Assembly (NCBI RefSeq): GCF_964275005.1 | Contig: NC_092688.1 | Coordinates: forward strand, 21,891,903-21,955,902 | Source of the DNA: Diadema setosum | Taxonomy: Eukaryota; Echinodermata; Echinoidea; Diadematoida; Diadematidae | Reading direction: 5' to 3' | Length of the DNA stretch: 64,000 bases | Shown here: positions 23,708-38,200 of the stretch, in pieces | How the letters are laid out: each line of letters opens with the position of its first letter | Numbering within the stretch: the stretch's first letter is position 1 | Notes under the pieces: model-generated | Seen by the model: only the letters and a program-made list of their open reading frames with translations | What the model was told of the DNA's origin: nothing | Databases searched by the model: none | Program-made: the position numbers and the translations under genes

Positions 23708-25805
23708 AAATGTTCTCCTGAGAGAATCTTTCAAGCATCAATATTCTGATGGGTAAGTTGATATCGTAAAGAATCTGCTTTCAGTTTCATGGATTTCAAT
23801 CTGATTCACAGTCTTTAACCCATTGCTTACTGGAAACTGATTCTGGGTGGTTTTATTTTCTTTACATGGTCAAGAAATCAGAAAATCGTACGAAAGATTG
23901 CTAAAATGAATTCACTTGATTATGATTCATATATAACGTTCTTATCTCATCTTTCACGGGGAAAGACGGAGAGCTAAAAACTGGGTGATGAATATGTATA
24001 GTCCTAGCCTTATACTATAAGAAATACCATATCAGTGTATCCTGAAAGACAAACGTACACTCGATCCCTTGAAACAATTAATGGTCTGGGCTTGAATATC
24101 ATATCTATCATATCTCATTGTAATTATACTCTACGATTCAAATTGCTTTATAATTTTTTTTTTTATTGATCAAGCAATGTGATTGTTTTATGCACGATTT
24201 TTATGCTGTTTCACTTTTTTTTTTGGGTGGAAATTAAAAATGAAATTGAATTGAATTGAATTGAATGTAAGGGCATATCAAATTTGAAAAAAAAAAATCA
24301 TCTGGAGCTCACGAACCCTCTTTGTAACGCTTCATATCATGGAACCCTTCTTATCTGGAGCGTGTCACGTGGTAGCATCAATATTCACAATGAATTTAGT
24401 TATGCAGACTTTGAATAATTCATAAGTCACGCTTCAGGATAATCCGATAATTCATTCATCAGTTTCTCGATATAATGAGAGAATTCCGTATCACATCCAA
24501 TTACATCAAGAATTGTGATCAAGCAACGCCACATTACACAGGCATGAAATAACCAATAAAGGCAATAGCTGTATTTCAAGATGCCCGTCCTTCCAAATTG
24601 TATGAAGTTTCAGTTTCAGTTAGTAAAATGACGGTACAAAAGACCACAAGGGAGAGTAGTAGTGATCATGCTTGTCCTCACGCATATACACCCACGTACA
24701 TCCATACAAGCATACATAAAACGTGCACTTTTTTTATCACATCCTATTTCTTTGTGAATTTATTTCCTGGAGTTCTGCTTTGATAACTACATTTGTCTGC
24801 CAACACAATGTAATCGATATCTTTTCGTTTTACTTTTCGTTATTCATTGCGAAGTCATTATTTTTTCTATAACCATAGTACAAAAGATTTTGTCATGGTT
24901 TGTTGTACTATTCAACCGTAACTCACTACATATAATTTACTTCGAATGCAATATGTTGAATTGAATGGAATAAGAGAGAAAAAACAACAACTTGATTTGT
25001 AATCTATGGTTGGGTATTTTCGAATCGGTGATGAAATTAAGATACAGAATAAACCTTTGCACAGAAGGCAAATGGTATGATGTCGAAATAAATTCATACG
25101 GGAGGGGATGCTCTACATTTATCAATGATTGATATGGACATGAATTGGAACATGATAAGGACGTTTTGATATGAGCATAGTTGTTGAGGGCAAGATGGCC
25201 GGGCGAAGATTAAAAAAGCTACTGTGATTATTATGTTTTTAGTGACTGGCCGGGGTAGACAAAAAAAAATGAAGTGAAAAAATATCTATAAAATTGAAAA
25301 CAAATTTTAATTGAATTGAACTGAATTATTTTGTTCCTCAGCACCAGACCACAGTCTTTAAAAGGCAAAATGGACTTCTTTGATTTTCATCCAGTGCTAT
25401 GTAGTTCACCAGCTCTCTGTGACATCATAAACGAAAGTTGGAAGACCACGCCGTAATCAAGAACACGAAAGCACAAACCGACCATGCCAACGATTACTGT
25501 GAACAAGGAAATCTGAAGGACTAAAGATTTCCTAAAAATCTTTACAAAGATTTCCTCAAAATCTTTACAAAGAAGACATGTATAGTTATGGTTACCTGCT
25601 TTCTCATGTCAGTAACCTCGATGTTAGTAGACATCAAGCTCACGCCAGTAACGTGACAAGCTAGACTGGGACATTGACTTTGTCCAACCCTATTCTTGCA
25701 CGCTTTAAATGTGCCTCTGTTCATCAATTACCAGGTTGAAAATGAATCTCGGTTGATCCAGGAATAACATTCCTTAATACATGAAATAAAATTCGTGTTT
25801 ATAAA

Positions 25806-25812
25806 TTCATAA

Positions 25813-25851
<39 letters not shown>

Positions 25852-25890
25852 ATACATTAATAAATAAATCTAAATACATATATATATATA

Positions 25891-25923
<33 letters not shown>
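25806..25923. repeat. (AATA)n and (TA)n microsatellites
   Basis: An AATA tetranucleotide run is followed by a TA tract. Confidence 0.9.
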
Positions 25924-25927
<4 letters not shown>

Positions 25928-28095
25928 TTATTCTATTACCTATTATTTGTTATTTATTTATTTATCATACAGTTATTTATTATAATTTTCATCATGATAT
26001 AATTACTGACAAAGCTTAATTACATAAATATATCAATAAATTCAATGCATTCTCGCGATTCCCCTTCAAAGAAAATCTTTGTCAATGTTTACTACAAATT
26101 TACTATGCAGAAGAGGAATCATTATCTTACGTCTCATATGTCGTGCAAAAAAAGTAAACAATTCATTTCGAATATATTATGGGGCCTACGTGCCAACCGA
26201 AAGGAGATTTTTCTTCAATGAAAGGACAGACATAATATTATCTACGTTGGAGACGATCCAAACGATTGCATTTTGTATCTCGACACCCTCTACGAAACCA
26301 AGCTGAAACTTTATATCCAAGTCTATTCAATGAAGAAAGCGTTATTACACATAATGGATCGAACGATGTGACCCTTCACAACTCAGCGAGAATAATCTTG
26401 GGAGTGCAGCGACTTCCAAATTTTGGATTTTAAAGTAAAGGTTATATGTACATAAAAAGTAATATTTTGAATAAATTGTTTGTCTTTTCCTCTCTTTTTT
26501 TTTTCTCTGAAGGAATGTCATGGTCACTTTTAGAAATACCATGCCTCTATAAGCTCATTATGGGATATAATATGTAATACATATTCAAGTATAGCGACAC
26601 TTTTTACAAAATCAAATCAATTAAAACGCCACACATATCACATGATATGCCAGAAACCCTCTAAGGAAATTGGACAAGCATAACAAGAAAGAAAGATTTG
26701 GTAACACGTGAGCGTTTTGTATTAATACAAAGCCTACACAGTTACTTTGTCGAATGTACCAGATGTTTAAAACCTTACAATAAAGCCATGAAATTGATAG
26801 ACACAGGAAATTGGAGGTTATAGATAATTAGATAGACGCAAAAGATTATTGATATACTGAGAGAGGGAAGTGACATAGATAATGATAGCGAAACAGCACA
26901 TGAGAAATATGACTCAGAATAAGATCACATTATGGTGGGTTTATTACATGATATCAAAAGGACAGCAACAATCTGTATGCAATCAGATCTTACGTCCCCT
27001 CATTTCATACATTAACTTTATCTCAACACAGAAGTCTATAGACAAATGACTGCAAGGCGGATTGAGCGCTGCAGTGGTAACAATCAAAGCCATGCCATCA
27101 TTACTGTAAATCATATAGCGTCTATCGATTACATCTTCATCACCCAGTAACGGGATATTTGTTTGATGTTTGATGATAATGTGTGCGCAGTGATGCACAT
27201 CATGTATGGAGCGAATATGAAGGCAAAACTCACATGAATTGTAATATGGAATAAATCGTTCATATTCACTACTGCAATATGGGCGAGATTATTCTGAAAC
27301 TGTAAAAGTTACCAACTGACACTGCACTATTAAGTTTTCTTAAAACCATTATACCTATACTATCAAACATTCAAGATTTATCATAAATATTATTGCAAAA
27401 ATAATCAATAATCATACAAATACGAAAACACATAGAATCATTGTCAATGATATAGTTTTTATTAGATTTTTGGATAGTTTTTTTTTTGAAAGATTTGTTT
27501 GTGCCTTGGTATTTTGTAGTCGTGCATGCAAACATTTTTATTCCAGGATATGAATGATGTACTCTTTATATATTTGGATGTAAGGTTGGATGAATTTAAA
27601 ACATGATCATGTCACAATACAAATCAGTATTACTTAGTCTTATGCACATACTGGAAATGTAATTCCTTGTTCTTTGCAATATCATCTAATGTACACTTCT
27701 AGTTGTCGTACTTATCATCCGTAGTCTTCAAGGGTTTCTCTTTCCCATTTGGTCATATCCCTTATGTAAGAAATAAGTAATCACTAAACGCTATTTAGAT
27801 TATTTGACTCCCAAGCATGCTTTTATGGTGGCCTCATATTTCACTTTTCCAGCGTGACGTATCTCACTTTTACAGGGTCAATGATTATTTTGTCCATTTG
27901 TAATTTTATGCTCAAGTATTCGGTTGTATTTGGTATCCTGTGCATCATCTTAAAAGAAATATAAAAAGTGAATGAAAATAGACTACAATGTAAAAAAAAC
28001 AAAACAACAACAACAAATTCTGGGATTCAAGCAGTATACAACATACGAGCACATCATATGCATGTCATTTTTAAGTAAGCATTCATGTGTTATTA

Positions 28096-29290
28096 TTAAA
28101 CATTCATGTACAGTTCCTCTTGCCATGCTGGTTTTGAGTCACCACCGCAAGTCCCTCTTGTTTTGTTCACCGTAGCATACAACTCCTCACAAAGTGGTGG
28201 TGGCGTTGACGACGCTCCTACTGTTTTGTCCACTTTTGCGTACAATCCATCACAATTTTTAGATTCCGAATTTGCGGCGTCATGGCGGCCATGGAAGTCG
28301 CTTTCTCTCGTTGTGGAAATAGAGACATCGTTGGTAGCATTTTGAGGATTCAGCACACTGTATTCTTCGGAATCAAAAGCCTCTGAAAATTGCGACTCGT
28401 TGCTAGTATCTACTTTATTTCGTTCCTCGCGTTCTAATTGATAGAAAACGTCTCCAGAAGGTTCGGTTAACAAGAAACCCATACTTGTACAGGACGTAGT
28501 GTTTCCTTTATTAGAGTAAACTTTTCTCTTTGACTTGGAACCAGAAGCTGAGAGTTCAGGGTTGTAACTTTGTGCTATGTAGTCGTGAGGAGTATGTCCG
28601 GTAGAGTCGCTGAATTCAACATACTCATTTAGGCCTGTCATTGTCCTGTCGATCTCAGACGCGTCGACAACTTCGGCTTCATGAATGTGAGTGTTGCTAG
28701 GACCTGCATTCTGTCTCCGAGTGCAAACATCGTCGGGCCGGTTGCCGAAGTTGAGCGACTTGTAACAACTGTCATCAAACAAGTGCGTTTCACACGGGGA
28801 TCTTACGTCATCCTTAGATATCCTGTCAATTCTACAAAAGTCTACATCCTGGTAATCCTCGTCCTCGCAGCCGCCCGCCGGTTGACCCAGTGATGTTTCA
28901 TGTAGACCACAGCATTCAGAACTAGGCATAGAAGTCTGCGAAGTGCTGATGGTGGACTGGACGCTGCTCTGTATGGGAAGTGTACAAGGGGCGATTTGCT
29001 CTACGTCTGGAATCTGAAAACGCCCCATTTCTACCTCCGCATTGTCTTGGCAGATGTGATACGAGTCTTCCTGATGAATTGTAACGTGTCCGGACACGTT
29101 ATCTGGATTGTAACGGAAAGAGTAACCTACAGCTCCAGCATCAGAACTGATGGCATGCAGTGAATCAACATTATCGGGCATGCTATGACCATGACTATGA
29201 CTATGACTTGAATTTCCAACAGGGTGCATGTTTATTCGTCCGTCATTATAGCGATCATTCATCTGGTTTAAGGTCTCAGAAGGCCTGCGT
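28096..29290 (-). CDS. Gene B exon 9: cytoplasmic tail with tyrosine motifs
   Basis: About 397 residues after acceptor TACAG (phase 2), beginning RRPSETLNQMNDRYNDG. Tyrosine sites in order include YHIC, YQDV (CEDEDYQDVDF), YKSL, YVEF, YSVL (DSEEYSVLNP), YAKV (GLYAKVDKTVGAS), YATV (EELYATVNKTRGTC) and terminal YMNV. None fits the strict ITIM (a hydrophobic or Ser residue two before Tyr), and spacing does not fit a canonical ITAM; YMNV fits a Grb2 SH2 site. A His/Ser repeat (SHSHSHGHS) lies near residue 35. This is the reference tail of the family. Confidence 0.85.
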
Positions 29291-32200
29291 CTGTATGAAC
29301 GGAGGGAAATAGGATTTTAACCATAAGTGCACATCATGAGGAAATCAGGCCCTATACGTTGGTCAATGATTATCATTCTGTGTTTTTGTGAAGGCAAAGT
29401 TAACATATTATCATCTTTGCGAGAACAATTCCTTGATACGTAAAAATGTAGTATGGAAATATAGTATGTAGTATTCTGTTGTATGTGTTTGTTAACCTGG
29501 GGCCCGTTTCATAAAACTTGTCATCAGTGACAACTGCCACATTTCTATGACAAATTTGCTCTCAGCCAATCAGATGCAAGGATTTCAGTAGCTTGTCACG
29601 TCTGTGACAACTTGTCACTGATGACAAGTTTTATGAAACGGGCCCCTGGTGACTTTATATATGTATGAGCGTTTGGTATTAGCCATAAATTTCTTATCTG
29701 AGCGCACACGGACCAATCATTTTTTGAGCAACATAACATATCACGGACACAATATACATTTATATGTTTACGGGTAATGTGGAATTTACCCTAAATTTTC
29801 AACTGTCCTTAGCGTTATGTTTATTTGTGTTTAGTTTTTATTTGTAAATATTCCAAAAAACTCACGATTTTTGCTTATTCTTGCGCCGAGTCATTGCTAC
29901 TATAGCAAGCAATGCGAGAGCGACACACAGGAAGGCCCCAGTAAGACTGTATATCATATTTTTCGTCCCTGATGTCCCGTCAATCACTGAAAGATATTTA
30001 ATAGAATTAGGACATAATCATCTAAAGAAGAAATTACAACAGCGTGTAAATGAATTCTGTTCGACTGGACTTGTCCATTCATTGAGACAAGGTCGTGACA
30101 CCGCCTGACTCGTCCGAGTCACTTCGTCACCTCTATCTGACTGGCGAGATGGATGAATGGGCGATGTTACTGCTTTATAATTGGTACTTCGAGGAATTTT
30201 CCGAATTACCAAATTGTATGTTGGTGAAAGGTTGTATCGGAGTCCCCCTGTTCTGTTCAGTGAAAGATTTTCCGCATTCACATACACAGCTTCACGGAAT
30301 TCTCTTTCAAACCAGCTGGTTTCCTTGTCAATGGTGTCGACTCCTTTGTCCTCAAAGTGGTGCCCCGTGTTCTTCAGATGGGCGAACTTAGCCGACTCTT
30401 TCCCAGCTGATCTGCATCTGCGATGATGGTCAGATGATAGAGACGTTTTTGGAGAGGCTGTTTACAAGTCGGTGATTCGGAAAATTCGAACATTGCCCAT
30501 TGACCCATCACGGGTGAATGATCGCCAGCCAGCCAGAGCTGAAGATGTGACTTACGCTTTTATCATACTATCTGAATGAATCAAAATCTACATCGATATG
30601 AGAAATTACAAAGTATTCTGTCACGAAAATGACCATTTAAGATAAAAATGGAAGCAACATTTTATTGCTAAATTTGTTTATACCACAAAAAATTAGTAAC
30701 CTAGAGAACATTGCAAACTGGGGGGGGGGGGCGGTGGCAGCTATGAGAGCTCTTATTGCGACCTAGTGTCCATTTGCATATCCCATGACACTGGTGAAAA
30801 TATCCGCCAAGTACACAGTACTTAGAAAGACTATGCATGTTAAAAAAGACTTAAATGTAGAAACTGCCCCCCAAAAAACAACAACAACAAACAAAGAAAC
30901 AAACAAACAAACAAACACCACCGCGCAACCCCTGGAGCTACTGTGAATAATTTGTTCATTTTATTTTAATTGCATGAACTTTTGGTTGTTGTTTTTATAT
31001 GAGAATAGTTGTAAATTGTTTTCAGAATTTGAGTGTTCATGTGAAATATTGCTATCTATGTACATGGTTTTCTGGAACCCTCGGTAGAACAGAAGTGTCT
31101 TGTAGGCTCAGATGAGCAGGACAATCCAGCCGTATCCTTGTAATGTTTGATTACTATATGAGTATCTGTAAAAAATGAATACAATCCAACATTTAAAGTG
31201 TAGTCAGTAATGTATTTACTCAGAATGTTTCTGGTTTTAGAAAACTTTTTCCCCTTTTAATAAGAGGTTCTTGGGTCTTTGTATAAGTAATTAGATTGTC
31301 ATCCTTGTGATAACGCATTGTTATTTGTGACAAATTTGATCATGTGTTGTCATAAAGAAGAAGAAAATATGTAAGTTCTCCCGGCCCCCACTGCCCACAC
31401 ACCCCTGGATCTGCCATGAAGAAAGAAGAAATTACAGTCACCATCTAGCTACTCATAGCACTAACTTAGCTTATCTTTCCTGTTTCTATAGATAGAAGAT
31501 TCATATAGATTTCGTAAATATGGGGGCTTTGCCCCCCACCCCTTCCCCCGGCATTGTGTCCCAGGTTGGGAATTGTACCAATTTGCTCAGATGGAACCCT
31601 GGCCATAACCCTTGCTTAATTTGGTTAAAAAAAAGTCTGATGACGCGTTTTCAAGAAGAAAATGTATTTGAATATATTTGGAAACTATGTAACAGTCATC
31701 AGTGAACTACCTCATGGTATAAACTGTGCTCAATAAATTCTGGTACAAGAGAAGAAGATTTGTAACTTCAAAGATTCTTTTTTTTTGGGGGGGGATGGTT
31801 GGGCCCCCTGGGAGCCCCCCAGGTCGTGTTAGGTGCCTATTTGAACAAACTAAGATTCTATCCCCCTATAGGGATGCTACCTGCCAAGTTTTGTGAAAAT
31901 CGGCCCTGGTTGTTTTCAAGAAGATGAATATGTAAAATGTTTCCGCACGACGCACAACGTATGCAGACGAAGAGTGATTGCAATAGCGAAGGCTCATGTG
32001 AGCTAGAACAAATGTTGTTTAGTTTGGAAAATATTGCTCACAAGGATGATCACGACATTCGCTCTATGGTTTTGCCTGTCAAAAGTCAAGTTGGACACAA
32101 CTGCTTGAATACATTGCCTTGAGGTAGATCTTTGTCTCAATTTTGGGTAATTACTAGTTAACATTTCTTGTTCTATAACCATTTGTACAAGAGGAAGGGC

Positions 32201-35200
32201 ACAGGATGAGCTAAGATAAAAATAGAATCGAAATTTGGACTACTTTAGGTCGCAACTCACGTGAAGAAAAGGAAGGGCTTGACATCGCTGATGTCGTCAA
32301 ATGTTTTTCCTATCGCCTGTAAATAGAAAAAGAAGACAACAAGAACACATTTCAGAGATGCACTGGAATGAGTGAGACCCTATAAACCTGCTGAGAACCA
32401 AACTTAAAGTAGGCCCTAAGCAACATTTCCATACTAGTCGAGTAGATACTTTTCAGACCTGGGCCCTGTTTTATGAAGAGTTAAATGTAGTTGATTTCTA
32501 TCTTGAGTCTGTGGCAGGCTGTGTGGTAAGGAAATGCATAATCGTTAATATCTTTTGATAAAGCGGGGCACCGGAGGAGTACATAGGCTTGTTGTTGTTG
32601 TTGATTTATGTGCTAGAAGGGTATTGAAGAAAATGTACTTTACAATAATTTCTATAGCCCTCATATCATATTCAGCAATTTAGTCAAATATGTAAAATGT
32701 TAATTTCATCGTAGGAAGCCCCAAAACAGAAATAATACAATTTTCAAGTGTTTCCTATGACCAAGAAACGATTTATGGCTCCAGCGTGTGCTTCCAAACT
32801 ATAGAAATGTTTTATATCATCACCTCTGAGCTAATTAGAATATCATGTATGTACAGTGTACAATAGTCCAGTATAGCTGGTACCATTTTCCATGTACATT
32901 ACATGGAAATGTATGAGAATGTATGGGCCTTTTGTTTGTTTGTAGATTCTTGTGTTAGATAGGTACTAGCATTGTAGTAATCTAAGCTTGGCTACCACCT
33001 TATCAGCCTTGAGCAATTAACTTTGATTAGCCTCATTAGTATATTTAGCTTATAAGGGCAATATATGATATGCATGTTTCTAATCTTTGTTCAGGGATCC
33101 TTGAGTATACAGATAAAATGACTTTTCAAGGTTTTCTTCATCGAGGAATACAACATCAGTTTTTTTTTTTCAAATGATGCAAGTGTGATGATTAAAAAAA
33201 TTAGAATAATTATCATTTTCAAATCATTTGCTAATATCTAAACGATAATGAAATACATAGCACCATAGACCATGTATATACCCTCAAAAAATTGTAGTTC
33301 AATTTGCTGTTGTTGTGGACTATGGTGAGATGGGTATGTAAGTTTAGATGAGGCTCGTTTACCACCTGGGATTTACAATTTAGATCTACAATTTACAAAT
33401 CTACAATTTAGTCGCCTTAATTAGTATAATCCTCTAATCTGAACGTGCAGGTGTAATCTGGGAAAAAAAAAGTTTGTATATAGATAAAAATGAATGATGT
33501 GTAAGCACATTGATGGGCATTGAAGTATTTCAGCTGTATGATTGCTTATAAACACTAAATTTGTTGTTCTAAAGTGTGACCATAGGTGTATGGGTGTATT
33601 CGATATGACTGATGATGAAGGTTCGTTGTCCAAGGAATAATGCTATATGATATGAACGACTTCGACGCACCAACTGTTGTTTGCTCGAACACTTGACAAG
33701 ATGGTACTGAATCATACCAGACAGGGAAGTAAGTGGACCATCCGGGTCTTCCAACACACTGAAGTGTCGCGCCTCCGTCGGTGAAGTAACCTTCTTTACA
33801 GGTGTGAGTTACCATAGATCCGAACCTCGTGATGTTGGAGCTCCAATCACCATTAGGTACATGAATAGGGTGATCACAAACTCCGACTGAAACTATCAAT
33901 GAAACAGAAAGGCAGGGATTTGTAAGAAACCCGGGATCACGAAAAAAAAAAAAGCTCTTGAAATGAAAATACTTTAATGAATTGCTTTTGTGAGGTTTGA
34001 TATGGCGCAAAATGTCTGTTAATCTAGGGTTTTGTTCTTTTTTGATATGTGAAATGATAAGAAGATAATACAAAGTAGCTGCAATTCACATTGCGCAGTT
34101 ACCATAAGTAACCTAGAATCTGTTGATCGAACTAGTACGTTCGAAGCATTATGTAGAGAGGAAAAACCTTGTACACACTAAGACAAAGTGAAATTATAAA
34201 CATTATACTCTAAGAAAGGATATTATATCTTTATTCATATTTCTTGTTTGTCTTTCCAAGCCGTAATGAAATTGCTGAAGATCGTGAAGATGATAGTTGA
34301 ATACTAATTGGAAGTTGTAGCAGTTTTAACTTAAAAAGAAGAAGTAGTAATGAAATCATCACACACTATCGACGTTGTTACTGACAACTGTCCAAAAGAA
34401 TTTTCCTGGAGTAATTATCTGTAAATTTTAAAATAAGCTATTGTAGATTGATAGTGAGGATAGTCAAAATGAGAGGGAGCTTTGACTGGCTACCATCGAA
34501 TTTCTGCTTCTAATACTTACGGGAAAAAGAATAGTGGAAATTCCTTAGCTTTGAGAGACGTGTCTCGTTAGGACATCTCCAGTCGTGAGTGCAGACTGAA
34601 GAGCTGCAGAAGGTGTTGTAATCTTCTGGTTGAAAACATGTACACTTTCCTTGATACATTACAGCAGTGCCATTGTGTGTAGGCTTTCTCGAACAGTTTA
34701 ACACACATTTTCCAGAGGAGGGAATAGCAAAGCCTAGGTGAGAGAAAGCCTTAAACACAGTATCGTCGCCGTGGTAGCATCCAAGAAATCCTGGGTCTAC
34801 GTAGAAAGGGGTATGAGTATGATATACTCATTATTCTACACGGAATATGTAAGCACTTATCACACCAATATGAAAAATATTTACAATTTCAACAATCAGA
34901 ACTAAAATGTTGGAAACAGAGATAAAAGAGCCTTTGAACACTGACATTACATAGGTATCCACTAGCTTCTAGAGTATAGCGAATAAATGCGTAATTGGCA
35001 TCATAATGTAAAACGACTTATTTGAAGTACAAGCCAATACACTGATAATGAAAATTTTTGCTTCCAAATACGTTTATTGTTTGGTAAAATCTACGACAAT
35101 TTTTTGATGGTTGGAATGTATTGCTAGGACACGTACAGTAGGTCAGAAACTCAGGAACATATTACGGCTGATATTGATACAACAAATATTCGTATGTTTG

Positions 35201-38200
35201 TATGCATATTTAAACGTGTCAATTGTATAATTATACTTAGTCTTACCTCGGCATTTGATTGTGACATTGCTATTCGACGAACATTCAATGGTTTCCAGTA
35301 CACAATCCACTAAACGGAGAGAACCTGGAATTTGATACGAATGTTGCATACATCACATATTTATTGTTGAATTCTTCAAAAGATTGATCATATCTTTGCC
35401 AATAGAATCATTATCATAATACTGCTCGTATAATGGTTTTACCAAATACTTCATGTATCCCAAAAAGTATAATGAGTTTAAGTAATACTTATTACTTCAT
35501 TTACTTCACAGAAATCAAGATAACTATACAGTCAATTACATTAGCACAGTTAAAGGAGAATATTTTCCGACACGTACTAAAAGGACTTGCATGGTTAAAA
35601 ACATTTTATGCAACATACGTTACATTGTTTTATGATATTCCAGAAAAGCATAATGTACTAGACCTTACTTTATTCTTATAGGTGCTGACCTGTATAATCT
35701 TAGAAGGTAACCCACAGTGAAACAAAATAACCCAAACAATATAACCATATATAATAAATAAATGAAAGCTCTATACTGGGATATATGGCATTGAAAAAAA
35801 AATATTTTGTTACTATTAAACATTAAACTTTGGTAATATAGGTTACCGATTTGGTAATATTCTTTCCAGTGCTTAAAAGGCCACAAATAGTTATGACCAC
35901 CTGAAAATGACACTACCCAGGCTACAGCCACGTGCGTGTGGCTGTACCTTGTGTGATATCATTCTGTGTAGAATATACTCTAAACATTTGAAATCTTGAA
36001 ATTTACTGACAATATCACCGTGAAGGTTAGTGGTACTTCATTAAGATCAGATTTGCTAAGTAAGTAATGTTATAATTACACAAAAATTATTCCACCAATT
36101 GCAGTGTTTTTCTAACTCCTTCAAAAGATACCAGACCCAGGCCACGTCGAGACAAAAACGGCTAGTAGGGCAACTGAGAACAATTGATCATTTAGAAAAT
36201 ACCAGATTAGCAAGCTTTATGCAAACCCAATAGTCTCATATTTCGAAACGACCTTCGCTGTATGTAAGTTTTACTTGTGCTTATGGAAAATAATAAGACA
36301 TTAAACTTTGAAAAATCAAGGCTTCCGTGTAAATTCCATCTAAATTTTCAGTTCTTCAGGTATACGACCTGTCTGTAACTTTTTTTTTAGACATTGATAA
36401 TTCTCTTTCAGTTCAATTCAATTTAATTCAAACTTTATTTTCCTTTTTTTTTCAACTGACTGTAAAAAGAAATATATAAGATTTATGATATCGAATTGTA
36501 CACAGACAGCCAGATGTTTATGTCTATGCTCAGTACCAGAAGAGCGTATAATGCATTCTGCGAAAAAACTGGAGGTACTCGTAGAAAAGACTTATGCATG
36601 TAGGTAATGTTTAGATAGATCACAAGCAACATGCAGGTATAATGTTACTGTTATGACGATTATAAGTATTATTACCTTCTGTAATATTCTGAGAACGGCA
36701 TGAAGTGCCTATACTGTTTAGGCATTTCACATATATATGCTTTATCTCAACCCATCGCCAAATGGAAAGCAAGTTTTTCTACTTCTGGAGAAGTAAAGAT
36801 GTTTGTGTCGAGCACACTCATTGACACCGGGCCTATGTTTTCAGTGTTTTTTACGTCTTCTTCAAAATTAGTTGATACACGAAATGACATAATATAATAT
36901 ACGACTGTGCCAAATATAAGAAAACAAATTCCAAAAGTTTCAATAGGCATGTTAGGCATCGACCCGAGGACTTCTATTTTATATTCTACTAAATGACACC
37001 TAAACGTTTTAGTACAGTTTGCGAACATGCGTAACAGATGTACCTAAACCGACATGAACATAATGAACAATACAACAGTTACCGTCAGAGCATGAGAGCC
37101 GGGTATAACTGTTCTTTAACGCCGTATTTCGCCTAGATTCATCCAAATACCCTTCTGCCGCTGGGAAACCGAGCTCTTCGCAGATCATGTCAGCAGTTTT
37201 GGCGGTGAATCCATCAAAGCAGACATATTTATCTGATTTGTAGATTACTAAACCTTCAGCTGGAGAGAGTCCATCAACCAGCTTGACAGATGATCCTTGA
37301 AAATCGATAATGTCTCATGAGCATTTGGGGTTCAATTCAGTGCCATTGAGATTTCCATTTCATCACCAAAAAACCGTGATGAAATAGAAAGTATACCTCA
37401 TACATATTATTACCAGAAAATGCATAACGAAAGTTTTAAAAAGGAGAATAACCTATACATACAAATTCATAAGATACAAATTTTCAATGTCCCCCTCCCC
37501 CCCCCCCAAAAAAAAAAAATATATATATATATTAAAATGAAACAAAAAAAGTGGCCAACTGAAAAGCAGAGGTACACAATACGTTTTTGGACTTTCGCAA
37601 TAGAGCCAGAAGTCTCGTCAGTGGTATAGTCAATGACTTAATCAAATTCAGCATAATACTCTCTGAATCCCCTCATAAAAAGAAAGAGTGGAAAATTAAT
37701 CTGATCGAGCGATGCAATCAAAAATTTTACCATTAAACACACTTGTAAAATGATGCCTACCAATCTACTGGCACTTGACTGCATCATCTCAACAGCTAAA
37801 TGTGAGTTGATGGGTCTTCCCGTGATGCGTCACAACCGAACATGGAATATGGGATACTGCCATCACTGCTTATAAGGGTTGTTTAGACAAATTGGAACTG
37901 GACAATTACTATTTCCTGGCAATGAAACAATTATATGTAAGAGCTGATTTCCTTTTTATTGACTGAATTGCAATGCTCAACCATTAATGCTTATAAAAAG
38001 ATATTCACGTATGAATACTCTTAAAAAATACAGCAACAACACACACGTTGAGACATACTTATGATAGAGTATACAAAGAGTATATTCTTCTCTTTATGAT
38101 AAAACTCTGATGTTCACATAGTTATTCCTATTTATCTGAATTGTGCACCAAGCATTGCTGCTTCGTTTCATATATTCTGGACAACATATTCATCTCCTTT

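Larger units (their letters stand above)
22212..28095. other. Intergenic block between genes A and B, paralogous to 41636-47700
   Basis: No gene. Anchors shared with 41.6-47.7 kb include GAGGGCAAGATGGCCGGGC (about 25186 and 44587), ATCACATTAYGGTGGGTTTA (about 26922 and 45150) and AGCATGCTTTTATG near 27817 and 47450. A LINE-like (TTGAA)n tail ends near 24265, AATA and TA tracts lie at 25806-25923, and a MITE at 22945-23707. Confidence 0.7.

Noticed and set aside
28681-28893. + strand open frame with hydrophobic end
   Set aside because: Antisense shadow of the gene B tail exon.
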